Assembly (NCBI GenBank): GCA_938008165.1
Contig: CALLLP010000006.1
Span: forward strand, 1-64,000
Direction: 5' to 3'
DNA length: 64,000 nucleotides
Origin: an uncultured Neomegalonema sp.
GTDB lineage: Bacteria; Pseudomonadota; Alphaproteobacteria; Rhodobacterales; Rhodobacteraceae
Position 1 is the first letter of the stretch. Each line of letters begins with the position of its first letter. Under the pieces are notes generated by a model, which was not told where the DNA came from, ran no database searches, and was given only the letters and a program-made list of their open reading frames with translations. The position numbers and the translations under genes were made by a program. Of this stretch, positions 21,706-29,507 are shown in pieces.

Positions 21706-21787
21706 GCGTTTCGAGTTCAAGCGGGACGGGAAAGCATTGGAATGCATGCACGTTCCAATACGGTCTCGGGTTGAGATGGTGAAACGC
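21706..21787. repeat. 82-bp imperfect palindrome (extragenic palindromic element)
   Basis: Outer arms GCGTTTC (21706-21712) and GAAACGC (21781-21787) are perfect complements. Inner arms ATTGGAA (21736-21742) and TTCCAAT (21753-21759) flank a TGCATGCA centre. Further partial complement lies between (TTCAA with TTGAG). It fills the gap between divergent pyrF and the next gene. Its layout resembles dispersed extragenic palindromes; no second copy was found in the window. Confidence 0.6.
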
Positions 21788-21816
21788 GTATCCGCGCTAC
21801 GCAAAGGAAAGTATCG

Positions 21817-22746
21817 ATGTCGTTTTTCCGTGTCCTGCTCGCACTTCTGATTTCAGGGGGCATAGCTTACGGTCTGTATCGTGCCGTCGATGGCAAGGGT
21901 GTCGAACGCGTTGTCGAGGCCGTGCGTGCCGAAATCGAAACCCCCAATGGCGCAGGCGAGAGCGCCGATGCCGACTCCGCTGAGGCCCCTGAGGCCCCTG
22001 AGACCGCTGAGACCGCTGAAACTACGGAAGCGGCAGAGGCTGAGCCGGTCGCCCCAGCGGCGTCGGGCGATGATGCGGCCGCGCTTGCAGAGGGCACTGA
22101 ATCCGCCGATGCCGATGCCGAACCCGCCGCCGATGCCCCGGCTGAGCCTGTTGCCGAGACCCAAGACGGTTCGGAATCCGGCACGGAGGAGGGCGCCAAC
22201 TTTACCGAGCGTACCGAAGCGAAAATCGCCGATGCCATGCAGCAGGGTATCGCCCCGACCGAACAACCGGCCCCCGAAGAAACGGTTCAGGCCGAGGCGC
22301 CGGTAGAGAATGACGTGCCCCGCATCCTGCCTTTGCCCAGCCCGCCGGATGCGATTTTGCCCGATGACGTGCAGGCTCCGACCGCTCTGGAGGATCAAAC
22401 CGCGCTTCCGGCGGCCCGCATCGCGGCCGAGGATTCGACAGACCGGACGGATGTTCTCAGTGCCGTCAGCAATGGCATGACCTATGCCGAAGCGCGGGCA
22501 ACTCTCATCGATGCGGGCTGGATTCCCCGGATCCCCACCGCCGCCATTGCGGAGCCGGATGCAAATGAATCCGCGTTGATCGAGGCGGGATATATCGAAT
22601 TGGAAGGGTGCAAGGGCGATGAACGCCCGTTCTGCCGCTTTGAATTCATCGATGATGACAACCGTATTGCCGCGATCCTGACCGCCGGTGCCGGGACCGA
22701 TCCATCGGTTATCGATGCCTTCTTGATGAATACCCGTACGGAGTAA
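21817..22746 (+). CDS. Membrane-anchored acidic protein with C-terminal cysteine-containing domain, unknown
   Basis: 309 residues. A single N-terminal membrane helix (3-20) is followed by about 170 residues rich in Ala/Glu/Pro with short repeats (EAPEAPETAETAETTEAAEAE-like), probably an extended periplasmic linker. A C-terminal globular domain (about 215-309) has YAEARATLIDAGWIPRI and a two-cysteine segment, ELEGCKGDERPFCRFEFID. The latter pattern recurs in secreted bacterial domains and suggests a disulfide. No function can be assigned. It ends 4 bp before the thiolase gene. Confidence 0.65.
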   Translation: MSFFRVLLALLISGGIAYGLYRAVDGKGVERVVEAVRAEIETPNGAGESADADSAEAPEAPETAETAETTEAAEAEPVAPAASGDDAAALAEGTESADADAEPAADAPAEPVAETQDGSESGTEEGANFTERTEAKIADAMQQGIAPTEQPAPEETVQAEAPVENDVPRILPLPSPPDAILPDDVQAPTALEDQTALPAARIAAEDSTDRTDVLSAVSNGMTYAEARATLIDAGWIPRIPTAAIAEPDANESALIEAGYIELEGCKGDERPFCRFEFIDDDNRIAAILTAGAGTDPSVIDAFLMNTRTE

Positions 22747-22750
22747 TTTC

Positions 22751-23944
22751 ATGAACACGGCTCCGGATGCCATCGTTGTCGTTGCTGCTTCCCGCACGCC
22801 GATGGGGGGATTTCAGGGTGTTTTATCCGATGCGACCGCCGCCGAGCTGGGGGCCGCCGCGATCCGGGCCGCCGTCGCAGGGTCCGGCCTTGGGCCGGAG
22901 CAGATCGACGAGGTTCTGATGGGCTGTGTCCTGCCCGCCGGTCAGGGGCAGGCCCCCGCCAGACAAGCGGCGCTGGGCGCAGGATTGCCGCTCTCGGTGC
23001 CGTGCTCGACGCTCAACAAGATGTGCGGTTCGGGCATGAAAGCGACGATGATTGCCATGGATCAACTGCGCGCGGGCAATGGCCGGGCGGTCGTGGCGGG
23101 GGGCATGGAATCCATGACCAATGCGCCGTATCTGCTGCCGAAAATGCGCAGCGGCGCGCGGCTGGGCCATGCACAGGCGGTCGATCATATGTTTCTGGAT
23201 GGGCTGGAAGATGCCTATGATCGGGGCCGGTTGATGGGCACCTTTGCTGAGGATTGCGCCGCGCATTATCAATTCACGCGCGAGGAGCAGGACAGCTATG
23301 CCCTGTCATCCCTTAGCCGCGCCCTAAGCGCGCAGGACGAAGGGCGTCTGGATGATGAAATCGCCCCCGTCACCGTCAAGACCCGTAAGGGTGAAACGGT
23401 GGTGGCCGCCGATGAACAGCCGAAAACCGCCCGCCCTGATAAGATTCCGACTCTCAAGCCCGCTTTTCGCAAGGATGGCACGGTGACCCCCGCCAATGCC
23501 TCCTCGATTTCGGATGGGGCAGCGGCGCTGATCTTGATGCGCGAGAGCGATGCGCGGGCGATGGGGGCACCGATCCGCGCGCGGCTTCTGGCCCATGCCA
23601 GCCATGCGCAGGAGCCGGGCTGGTTCACCACCGCCCCCGTCCCCGCGATGCGCAAGGTGCTGGAGGCGGTGGGCTGGCAGGTTGCGGATGTCGATTTGTG
23701 GGAAATCAACGAGGCGTTTGCCGTCGTCCCCATGGCGGCCGAGCGCGAGCTGGGTATCGACCGGGCGCGCCTCAACGTGAATGGCGGGGCCTGCGCGCTG
23801 GGTCATCCCATCGTCGCAAGCGGCGCACGGATCATCGTCACCCTGCTGCATGCGCTGGAAAAAGCGGGCAAGTCGAAGGGTATCGCGTCGCTGTGCATCG
23901 GGGGGGGCGAGGGCACTGCGGTCGCGCTGGAGATCGCGGGATAG
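22751..23944 (+). CDS. Acetyl-CoA C-acetyltransferase (thiolase)
   Basis: Thiolases condense two acetyl-CoA to acetoacetyl-CoA or run in reverse. The 397-residue protein has the nucleophile Cys92 in LNKMCGSGMK, the histidine in GGACALGHPIVASGAR and the second cysteine in CIGGGEGTA, as in PhaA/AtoB. In this lineage such enzymes feed polyhydroxybutyrate and the ethylmalonyl-CoA pathway, which fits mcl1 in the window. No phaB or phaC lies beside it. A GGAG motif is upstream. Confidence 0.93.
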   Translation: MNTAPDAIVVVAASRTPMGGFQGVLSDATAAELGAAAIRAAVAGSGLGPEQIDEVLMGCVLPAGQGQAPARQAALGAGLPLSVPCSTLNKMCGSGMKATMIAMDQLRAGNGRAVVAGGMESMTNAPYLLPKMRSGARLGHAQAVDHMFLDGLEDAYDRGRLMGTFAEDCAAHYQFTREEQDSYALSSLSRALSAQDEGRLDDEIAPVTVKTRKGETVVAADEQPKTARPDKIPTLKPAFRKDGTVTPANASSISDGAAALILMRESDARAMGAPIRARLLAHASHAQEPGWFTTAPVPAMRKVLEAVGWQVADVDLWEINEAFAVVPMAAERELGIDRARLNVNGGACALGHPIVASGARIIVTLLHALEKAGKSKGIASLCIGGGEGTAVALEIAG

Positions 23945-24003
23945 GGTTTGCCCCTGCGAGTCGATGCCCCGCCGCGACCGAGGCCGGGGCACATTCTACC
24001 GGC

Positions 24004-25644
24004 TTACACCAGCCGCGATTGGTCCACCGCCGCGCGGATGAACCCTTCGAACAGCGGGTGTGCGTCGAAGGGTTTGGATTTCAGTTCCGGGTGGAATTGA
24101 ACACCGATGAACCACGGATGATCGGGGATTTCGACGATTTCGGGCAATTTGCCATCCGGTGACATGGCCGAGAAGACCAGTCCGGCGGCTTCCAGCTTTT
24201 CGCGATAGGTGATATCGACTTCATAGCGGTGGCGGTGGCGTTCGCTGATGCTGGGCGTACCGTAGATTTCCTCGATCCGGCTGCCCGCTTTCAGGGTCGC
24301 GTCATAGGCCCCAAGGCGCATGGTGCCGCCCTTGTCGTCATCGGCGCTGCGCTGGATCGTGCGGTTGCCTTCGGACCATTCCTTCATGTGATAGATGACC
24401 GGCTCGAAGCGGCGCTTTCCGGCCTCGTGGTCGAATTCCTCCGACCCTGCATCCGCGATTCCGGCCAGATGGCGCGCGGCATCGACGACCGCCATTTGCA
24501 TCCCCAGACAGATGCCCAAGTAAGGCACCTCCCGCTCGCGGGCAAAGCGTGCGGCCTTCATCATGCCGGTCGTGCCCCGTTCGCCAAAGCCACCGGGCAC
24601 GAGAATCGCGTCGAAGCGTTCCAGATGCGGGGCAGGGTCCTGTTCTTCGAAGGTCTCGGAATCGACCCATTCGACATTGACCCGCACCCGATTGGCGATG
24701 CCGCCATGGGTCAGGGCTTCGCGGATGGATTTATAGGCGTCTTCGAGCTGGGTATATTTCCCGACCACCGCGACCCGAACCTCGCCCTCCGGATGCTCGA
24801 CCCGATCCGCGACCTCGCGCCAGATGCGCAAATCCGGGTGGCCGTCCTGCATGCCGAAAGCGTCGAGCACGGCCCGGTCAAGCCCCACATCGTGATAGGC
24901 CAGCGGTGCGTTGTAGATCGAGGGCATGTCATAGGCCGGGATCACCCGGTCGGGGCGGACATTGCAATGGAGCGCGATTTTCTCGATTTGATCGTCGGGG
25001 ATGATCTGTTCGGCGCGACAGACGAGGACATCGGGGGCAATGCCGATGGCGCGCAGTTCCTTCACCGAATGCTGGGTCGGCTTGGTCTTCAACTCGCCCG
25101 ATGCGGCCAGATAGGGGATCAGGGTCAGATGCATGAAAATGCAATCGCCGCGCGGTTTATCCTGCGCGAATTGGCGGATTGCCTCAAGGAAAGGCAGGCC
25201 CTCGATATCGCCGATCGTGCCGCCGATTTCGCAGAGCATGAAATCGACCTCATCCTCGCCGATTGCAATGAAGTCTTTGATTTCGTTGGTGACATGGGGG
25301 ATGACCTGAATGGTCTTGCCAAGATAGTCGCCCCGGCGCTCGCGCTCCAGCACGGTCGAGTAGATGCGCCCCGAACTCACCGAATCGGTCTTGCGGGCGG
25401 CGACGCCGGTAAAGCGCTCGTAATGACCCAGATCGAGATCGGTTTCGGCGCCATCATCGGTCACGAAGACCTCGCCATGTTCGTAAGGCGACATCGTGCC
25501 GGGATCGACATTGAGATAGGGGTCGAGCTTGCGCAGGCGCACCCTGTGGCCCCGCGCCTGAAGCAGCGCCCCAAGGGCCGCACTCGCCAGACCCTTGCCA
25601 AGCGAGGAAACCACCCCGCCGGTGATGAAAACAAACCGTGCCAT
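24004..25644 (-). CDS. pyrG: CTP synthase
   Basis: PyrG makes CTP from UTP with glutamine. The 546 residues contain an amidoligase domain ([19 protein letters not shown] at the start, [11 protein letters not shown]) and a class I glutamine amidotransferase domain with the nucleophile in [10 protein letters not shown] and a C-terminal [12 protein letters not shown] His/Glu pair. The ATG at 25644 matches the conserved N-terminus; upstream in-frame starts are rejected. In related genomes secG often precedes pyrG, but none is visible here. Confidence 0.97.
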   Translation of the reverse strand: MARFVFITGGVVSSLGKGLASAALGALLQARGHRVRLRKLDPYLNVDPGTMSPYEHGEVFVTDDGAETDLDLGHYERFTGVAARKTDSVSSGRIYSTVLERERRGDYLGKTIQVIPHVTNEIKDFIAIGEDEVDFMLCEIGGTIGDIEGLPFLEAIRQFAQDKPRGDCIFMHLTLIPYLAASGELKTKPTQHSVKELRAIGIAPDVLVCRAEQIIPDDQIEKIALHCNVRPDRVIPAYDMPSIYNAPLAYHDVGLDRAVLDAFGMQDGHPDLRIWREVADRVEHPEGEVRVAVVGKYTQLEDAYKSIREALTHGGIANRVRVNVEWVDSETFEEQDPAPHLERFDAILVPGGFGERGTTGMMKAARFAREREVPYLGICLGMQMAVVDAARHLAGIADAGSEEFDHEAGKRRFEPVIYHMKEWSEGNRTIQRSADDDKGGTMRLGAYDATLKAGSRIEEIYGTPSISERHRHRYEVDITYREKLEAAGLVFSAMSPDGKLPEIVEIPDHPWFIGVQFHPELKSKPFDAHPLFEGFIRAAVDQSRLV

Positions 25645-25806
25645 GACCGAATAACCCCGTGGATGCCGCGCCGTATCGGGCTGCCTTTGGCAAAGCCCAC
25701 GGGACACCACTCGTAAAGGATTCGCAGGGGCGCGTCCACCGGATGAAGCAAGGAAATTGCTGTAAATCGCAGGGCCGATCATGCGTCCTCCGGCGTGGAA
25801 TTATTG

Positions 25807-25822
25807 GCCGGTTTCGACCGGC
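25807..25822. other. Perfect GCCGGT-TTCG-ACCGGC hairpin in the pyrG upstream region
   Basis: A 6-bp GC-rich stem closed by a TTCG tetraloop lies in the 273-bp gap between divergent pyrG and the surface-protein gene. No T-run follows on either strand. It may be a leader structure or a protein-binding site. The remainder of the gap holds no recognisable gene. Confidence 0.35.
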
Positions 25823-25917
25823 GAAGGGGCGGTCACAGGCCGATGATCTTGATTACCTTTTCTGAACTTGGCCCTGATATTGCTTGGGGATGGCGAGGAA
25901 ATTCAGGAGAGGCCCCA

Positions 25918-26334
25918 ATGCTTAGAACCGTTCTTTTTTCCCTGTCCTTTGCGGTATTTTCTCAGGGTGCGCTGGCGGGACCGACCGGTGAGGCGGCGCC
26001 GATCAAGCCCAGGCTTTCAACGCTTTACAGTGATCCAGCCCCGAATGTGGGTCGCTCGACAGTGCCCGCAGACGTGCTCATTGCCGCTCCTGCGGAGGAG
26101 GTTCTCTGGAATGATGTCCTCGCGTTTCCGGGGCAGAGCACGTCGCAGGTTGGGGGGACGCCGATTCATATCCCGTCGGATTGCTCGACCTCTTCCACCG
26201 TAGGTCAGGCCAATGGTCCCTGCACGAGCGTCAGTAACCCCGCCTCAGCCGGTGGGTCCAACGGTGTGCCCGCTCCCGGCGGCCTGTTGCTGATTGCGGC
26301 GGCGTTCGGCTTTGCTTGGCGGCGTTTGCGATAA
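25918..26334 (+). CDS. Secreted protein with C-terminal PEP-CTERM/VPxxx-CTERM-like sorting tail, 138 aa
   Basis: An N-terminal signal peptide (MLRTVLFSLSFAVFSQGALA) is followed by a Ser/Thr/Pro-rich body with one possible disulfide pair (DCSTSSTVGQANGPC). The end is VPAPGG, a hydrophobic helix (LLLIAAAFGFA) and WRRLR. This three-part tail resembles exosortase sorting signals (PEP-CTERM, VPLPA-CTERM). AGGAGAGG precedes the ATG. No exosortase is encoded in the window. The function is unknown; it is probably surface-located or part of an extracellular matrix. Confidence 0.65.
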   Translation: MLRTVLFSLSFAVFSQGALAGPTGEAAPIKPRLSTLYSDPAPNVGRSTVPADVLIAAPAEEVLWNDVLAFPGQSTSQVGGTPIHIPSDCSTSSTVGQANGPCTSVSNPASAGGSNGVPAPGGLLLIAAAFGFAWRRLR

Positions 26335-26376
26335 CGATACGCTGACCGGCAAGGCGTCCTGAAGGATAGATATGCG

Positions 26377-27468
26377 TCAGGCCCGTGCGCGGGCATCTCG
26401 GTCATCGGTGACAACCGTTGCGCCGCGATGCTTTTCCAGCGCGATCCGGGTTGTCTGGCCCCGGCTGTCCAGCAGGTCGGCGAGGGCGGATGAATGGGTG
26501 ACGACCACAAGCTGCGTGCGGGTGCTGGCATGCAGGATCATCGCGGCCAGCGGCTCGATCAGATCGTCATGCAGGCTTGCCTCCGGCTCGTTCAGGGCGA
26601 TGAAGGGGGGGTGCCGGTGTGAGCATAGCGCGGCGATAAGGCATAGATAACGCAGCGTCCCGTCCGACATTTCATGGGCCGAAAAGGGCCGCGCAAAGCC
26701 GGGCATCGACAGGGCAACGGCGTGGCGTCCGGCGGCTTCGGTAAAGGTCAGCGCCGAACCGGGAAAGGCGGCATGGATCGCCGTTTCGATGGTCCGGCAT
26801 GCGGTGGCATCACCCAGATGCACCGCCGTGGCCAGCGTCGCGGCCAGATTGCGCCCGTCACTATCGAGCATTGGCGCGCAGACGGCGACCTGTGGCCAGC
26901 GCAGCGGCGAGCCTTCATCCGTGCGAAATCCATGGTGAAAACGCCACGCGGCAAACCGGCGTTGCAGCGCGTCCAGCTCCGGAAAGCGAACCGGATCGCG
27001 CAGGCGCGCCAGCGCCGTTTCGGCCATCAACAGCATATTGGGATAGGGTTGCCATTTGCCATCCGGCGCGCGGGCGGTGATGTTTGGTCCTTTGCGCTGC
27101 ATCATCAGGGGGGCGCGGTCGCCAAGGCGCGCGGCCACCGATTCCTCGCGCACCATCGGATCGAGGGCGAGGGCAGGGTCGTTGGGGCCGGGAATGCCGA
27201 GGCGCAGGGCATAGCGCAACCCGTCCAGTTCGGCCTCCAGCGTGATGGATTCTGCCGGTTTGGCCCCATCCGCCCCGGCCCAGAGGACCGAGCGCATACC
27301 GCCCTCATCCGCGATCGCCTGAGCCAGCGTCCCCGTGGCGGCGGCATGGACGAGGGCGAGAGAGCGGTAGAAATTGGTTTTCCCCGCCCCGTTCCCGCCC
27401 GTCACGACGGTCAGGTTTCCCAGAGGCACCGCCAGCGAACGAATCGAGCGATAGCCCTCGACCCGCAC
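26377..27468 (-). CDS. AAA family ATPase (SMC/RecF-like, AAA_21-type)
   Basis: 363 residues with an SMC/RecF-type beginning (RVEGYRSIRSLAVPLGNLTVVTGGNGAGKTN), with Walker A GGNGAGKTN near 25 and a distal Walker B FIALNEPEASLHDDL near 290, followed by VVVTHSSALADLLD. Such stand-alone ATPases often act in defence or DNA repair with a nuclease partner, but no partner is adjacent. The likely GTG start has no good ribosome-binding site. Upstream in-frame sequence (RASRLRY) extends the similarity, so the true start may be a few codons earlier, near the grpE stop. Confidence 0.75.
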   Translation of the reverse strand: MRVEGYRSIRSLAVPLGNLTVVTGGNGAGKTNFYRSLALVHAAATGTLAQAIADEGGMRSVLWAGADGAKPAESITLEAELDGLRYALRLGIPGPNDPALALDPMVREESVAARLGDRAPLMMQRKGPNITARAPDGKWQPYPNMLLMAETALARLRDPVRFPELDALQRRFAAWRFHHGFRTDEGSPLRWPQVAVCAPMLDSDGRNLAATLATAVHLGDATACRTIETAIHAAFPGSALTFTEAAGRHAVALSMPGFARPFSAHEMSDGTLRYLCLIAALCSHRHPPFIALNEPEASLHDDLIEPLAAMILHASTRTQLVVVTHSSALADLLDSRGQTTRIALEKHRGATVVTDDRDARARA

Positions 27469-27503
27469 ATAGCGCAGGCGGCTTGCACGCTGGTGGGCGG
27501 CGC

Positions 27504-28211
27504 TCAGCTTGGCTCGCCCGACGAGGACGCCGCCGCGCTGGCCGAGGCGCCGTTGCCCGACGCACTGGCGGAGGCCGTCGCCGATGTCTCGGCAGCGGGC
27601 GCGCCCTTCGAAACGCCGACCATGGCCGCGCGGACGAGGCGGTCATGGCACATGAAGCCGGTCGCGACCACCTCGATGATCGTGCCGCTTTCGGTGCCGG
27701 GGACCGGGGCTTCGTACATCGCCTGATGTTTCTTCACATCGAATTTCTCGCCCAGTTCCGGCTCGACGGCGACGATGTTGCGCTTGCTGAAGGCATTGAG
27801 GAATTCGCGCTCGGTCAGTTCCAGTCCCGCGACGAAATCGGCTGCGGCAGTGCGCTGTTCCTCGCTGAGAGAGCTGAGGGCGCGATGCAGGGTGTCATAG
27901 ACGGGCAGGAGGTCGCGGGCGAGGGGGATCGCGGCGTATTTCTGGCCGTCCTCCCGGTCGCGCTGGGCGCGGCGGCGGGTGTTCTCGGCTTCGGCCAGAG
28001 CGCGCAGATGGCGGTCTTTCGCTTTTTCCAGCTCGCCCTCAAGTTCGGTGACCCGGATCTCCAGCATGACCGTGGGGTCAATATAGGCTTTCGACGTCTC
28101 TTTCGCCTCCCCCTCGACGGCGGGTGCGGCCCCAAGCGGCGCCCCTGCGTCGGTTTCGGTGGCGTTCAGCGGGGGGGCACCCCCCATTTCTTCCGGTTTC
28201 GGCCCTGACAT
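27504..28211 (-). CDS. grpE: Nucleotide exchange factor GrpE
   Basis: GrpE releases ADP from DnaK in the heat-shock chaperone cycle. The 235 residues have a coiled-coil region (about 50-100, LEIRVTELEGELEKAKD then AEAENTRRRAQRDRED), the four-helix bundle, and the beta-wing signature GEKFDVKKHQAMYE followed by GTIIEVVATGFMCHDRLVRAAMV. An Ala/Ser-rich C-terminal tail (about 25 residues) is longer than usual. It lies 9 bp downstream of hrcA, a common alphaproteobacterial order. Confidence 0.95.
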   Translation of the reverse strand: MSGPKPEEMGGAPPLNATETDAGAPLGAAPAVEGEAKETSKAYIDPTVMLEIRVTELEGELEKAKDRHLRALAEAENTRRRAQRDREDGQKYAAIPLARDLLPVYDTLHRALSSLSEEQRTAAADFVAGLELTEREFLNAFSKRNIVAVEPELGEKFDVKKHQAMYEAPVPGTESGTIIEVVATGFMCHDRLVRAAMVGVSKGAPAAETSATASASASGNGASASAAASSSGEPS

Positions 28212-28220
28212 CAACCTGCC

Positions 28221-29348
28221 TCATCCTCTTAATTTGTGCTTCGCCGGGGTGCCGCTGACCAGCTTGCCCACCATTCGGGCGGTGAAATCCACGATCGGCA
28301 TGATCCGGGCGTAATTGAGCCTTGTCGGCCCGATGACACCCAAGGCACCCACAATCTGTCGGCTTTCGTTCATATAAGGTGAAATGACAAGGGCGGAACC
28401 CGAATGGGTGAACAATTTGCTTTCCGCCCCGATGAAGACGCGCACGCCCTCGCCTTCTTCGGCCAGATCGAGCACCTGCGCCAGATCGCGTTTTCGCTCC
28501 AGATCGTCAAACAGCATCCGCACGCTCTCGACCTCTCCGGCGGCGGCGGTTTCGGCGATCAGGTTCGACAGGCCGCGCACGATCAGCGTGCCGCCCTCGG
28601 AGGAGGACGCCCCCGCCCATTCGGCCACGCCGCTTTCGACCAGCGCCTGCGCCGCCGTATCCAGCTCGGAGCGGACGGTTTCGATTCGGGTGGCAATGGC
28701 CGAGCGGGCCTCGCCCAGCGTCAGGCCGCGCAGATGGGCATTGAGGAAATTCGTCGCCGATGTCATCGCCGATGGGGTCAGGCCGGGGGGCAGGCGGAAC
28801 AGGCGGTTTTCGACATTTCCGCCCTCGGTCACGATGATCGCCATCGCCCGCCCGTCATTGAGGGGGGCCACCTCGATATGCTCGATGGGCGCGTCGCGGG
28901 TGGGCGCGATGACGAGGCTGGCACAGCGGGACAGGCCCGATAGGGCGGTCGTCGCTTCGGTCAGCACATCGTCGATGCCCCGGTCTTCGTCCTGCAAGGC
29001 GCTTTCGATGGCGCGGCGTTCGTCGGGCTGGATATCGCCGACCTGTAGGAAACCGTCCAGAAACAGCCGCAGACCCCGCTCGGTCGGAATACGCCCCGCG
29101 CTGGTATGGGGTGCCGCGATCAGGCCCATCAATTCCAGATCCTGCATCACATTGCGGATCGAGGCAGGCGAGAGCGGATCGTCCAGCTGTCGCGACAGGG
29201 TGCGCGAGCCGACGGGATCGCCATGCTCGATAAACGTCTCGACCAGCCGCCGAAAGATGTCGCGGCTGCGCGCATCCAGCGTATCGGGCAGGTCTTGGGG
29301 CATATCGACTGGCATGGTGGATGCGGGTTTCTCCATGGAACGAGGCAT
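28221..29348 (-). CDS. hrcA: Heat-inducible transcriptional repressor HrcA
   Basis: HrcA represses chaperone operons by binding CIRCE elements and is activated by GroEL. The 375-residue product has an N-terminal winged helix (SRDIFRRLVETFIEHGDPVGSRT, SPASIRNVMQDLE) and the GAF-like core ending in SGSALVISPYMNESRQIVGALGVIGPTRLNYAR. The start is uncertain: ATGs at 29348, 29336, 29315 and 29303 are all possible, and none has a strong ribosome-binding site. No CIRCE sequence was found in its own upstream region. It is divergent from the flavin oxidoreductase. Confidence 0.93.
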   Translation of the reverse strand: MPRSMEKPASTMPVDMPQDLPDTLDARSRDIFRRLVETFIEHGDPVGSRTLSRQLDDPLSPASIRNVMQDLELMGLIAAPHTSAGRIPTERGLRLFLDGFLQVGDIQPDERRAIESALQDEDRGIDDVLTEATTALSGLSRCASLVIAPTRDAPIEHIEVAPLNDGRAMAIIVTEGGNVENRLFRLPPGLTPSAMTSATNFLNAHLRGLTLGEARSAIATRIETVRSELDTAAQALVESGVAEWAGASSSEGGTLIVRGLSNLIAETAAAGEVESVRMLFDDLERKRDLAQVLDLAEEGEGVRVFIGAESKLFTHSGSALVISPYMNESRQIVGALGVIGPTRLNYARIMPIVDFTARMVGKLVSGTPAKHKLRG

Positions 29349-29507
29349 GAAAGATACGGATTGTAAAGAATAAGGGCAAGAAGATGAACGCCACGTTTCG
29401 CACGGCCATCCGCGACGACCTGTCTCCCCCCACCAATTCATCGGGCCGCCCATGCGGACGATTGGAATTAGGCTTGTCACGGCGCGTGCCAGTGGCAAGA
29501 TCGCAGG

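Noticed and set aside
25645-25917. secG upstream of pyrG
   Set aside because: No frame of suitable size or two-helix pattern on the minus strand.
29349-29507. CIRCE element upstream of hrcA
   Set aside because: No TTAGCACTC/GAGTGCTAA arms could be found in the divergent gap.
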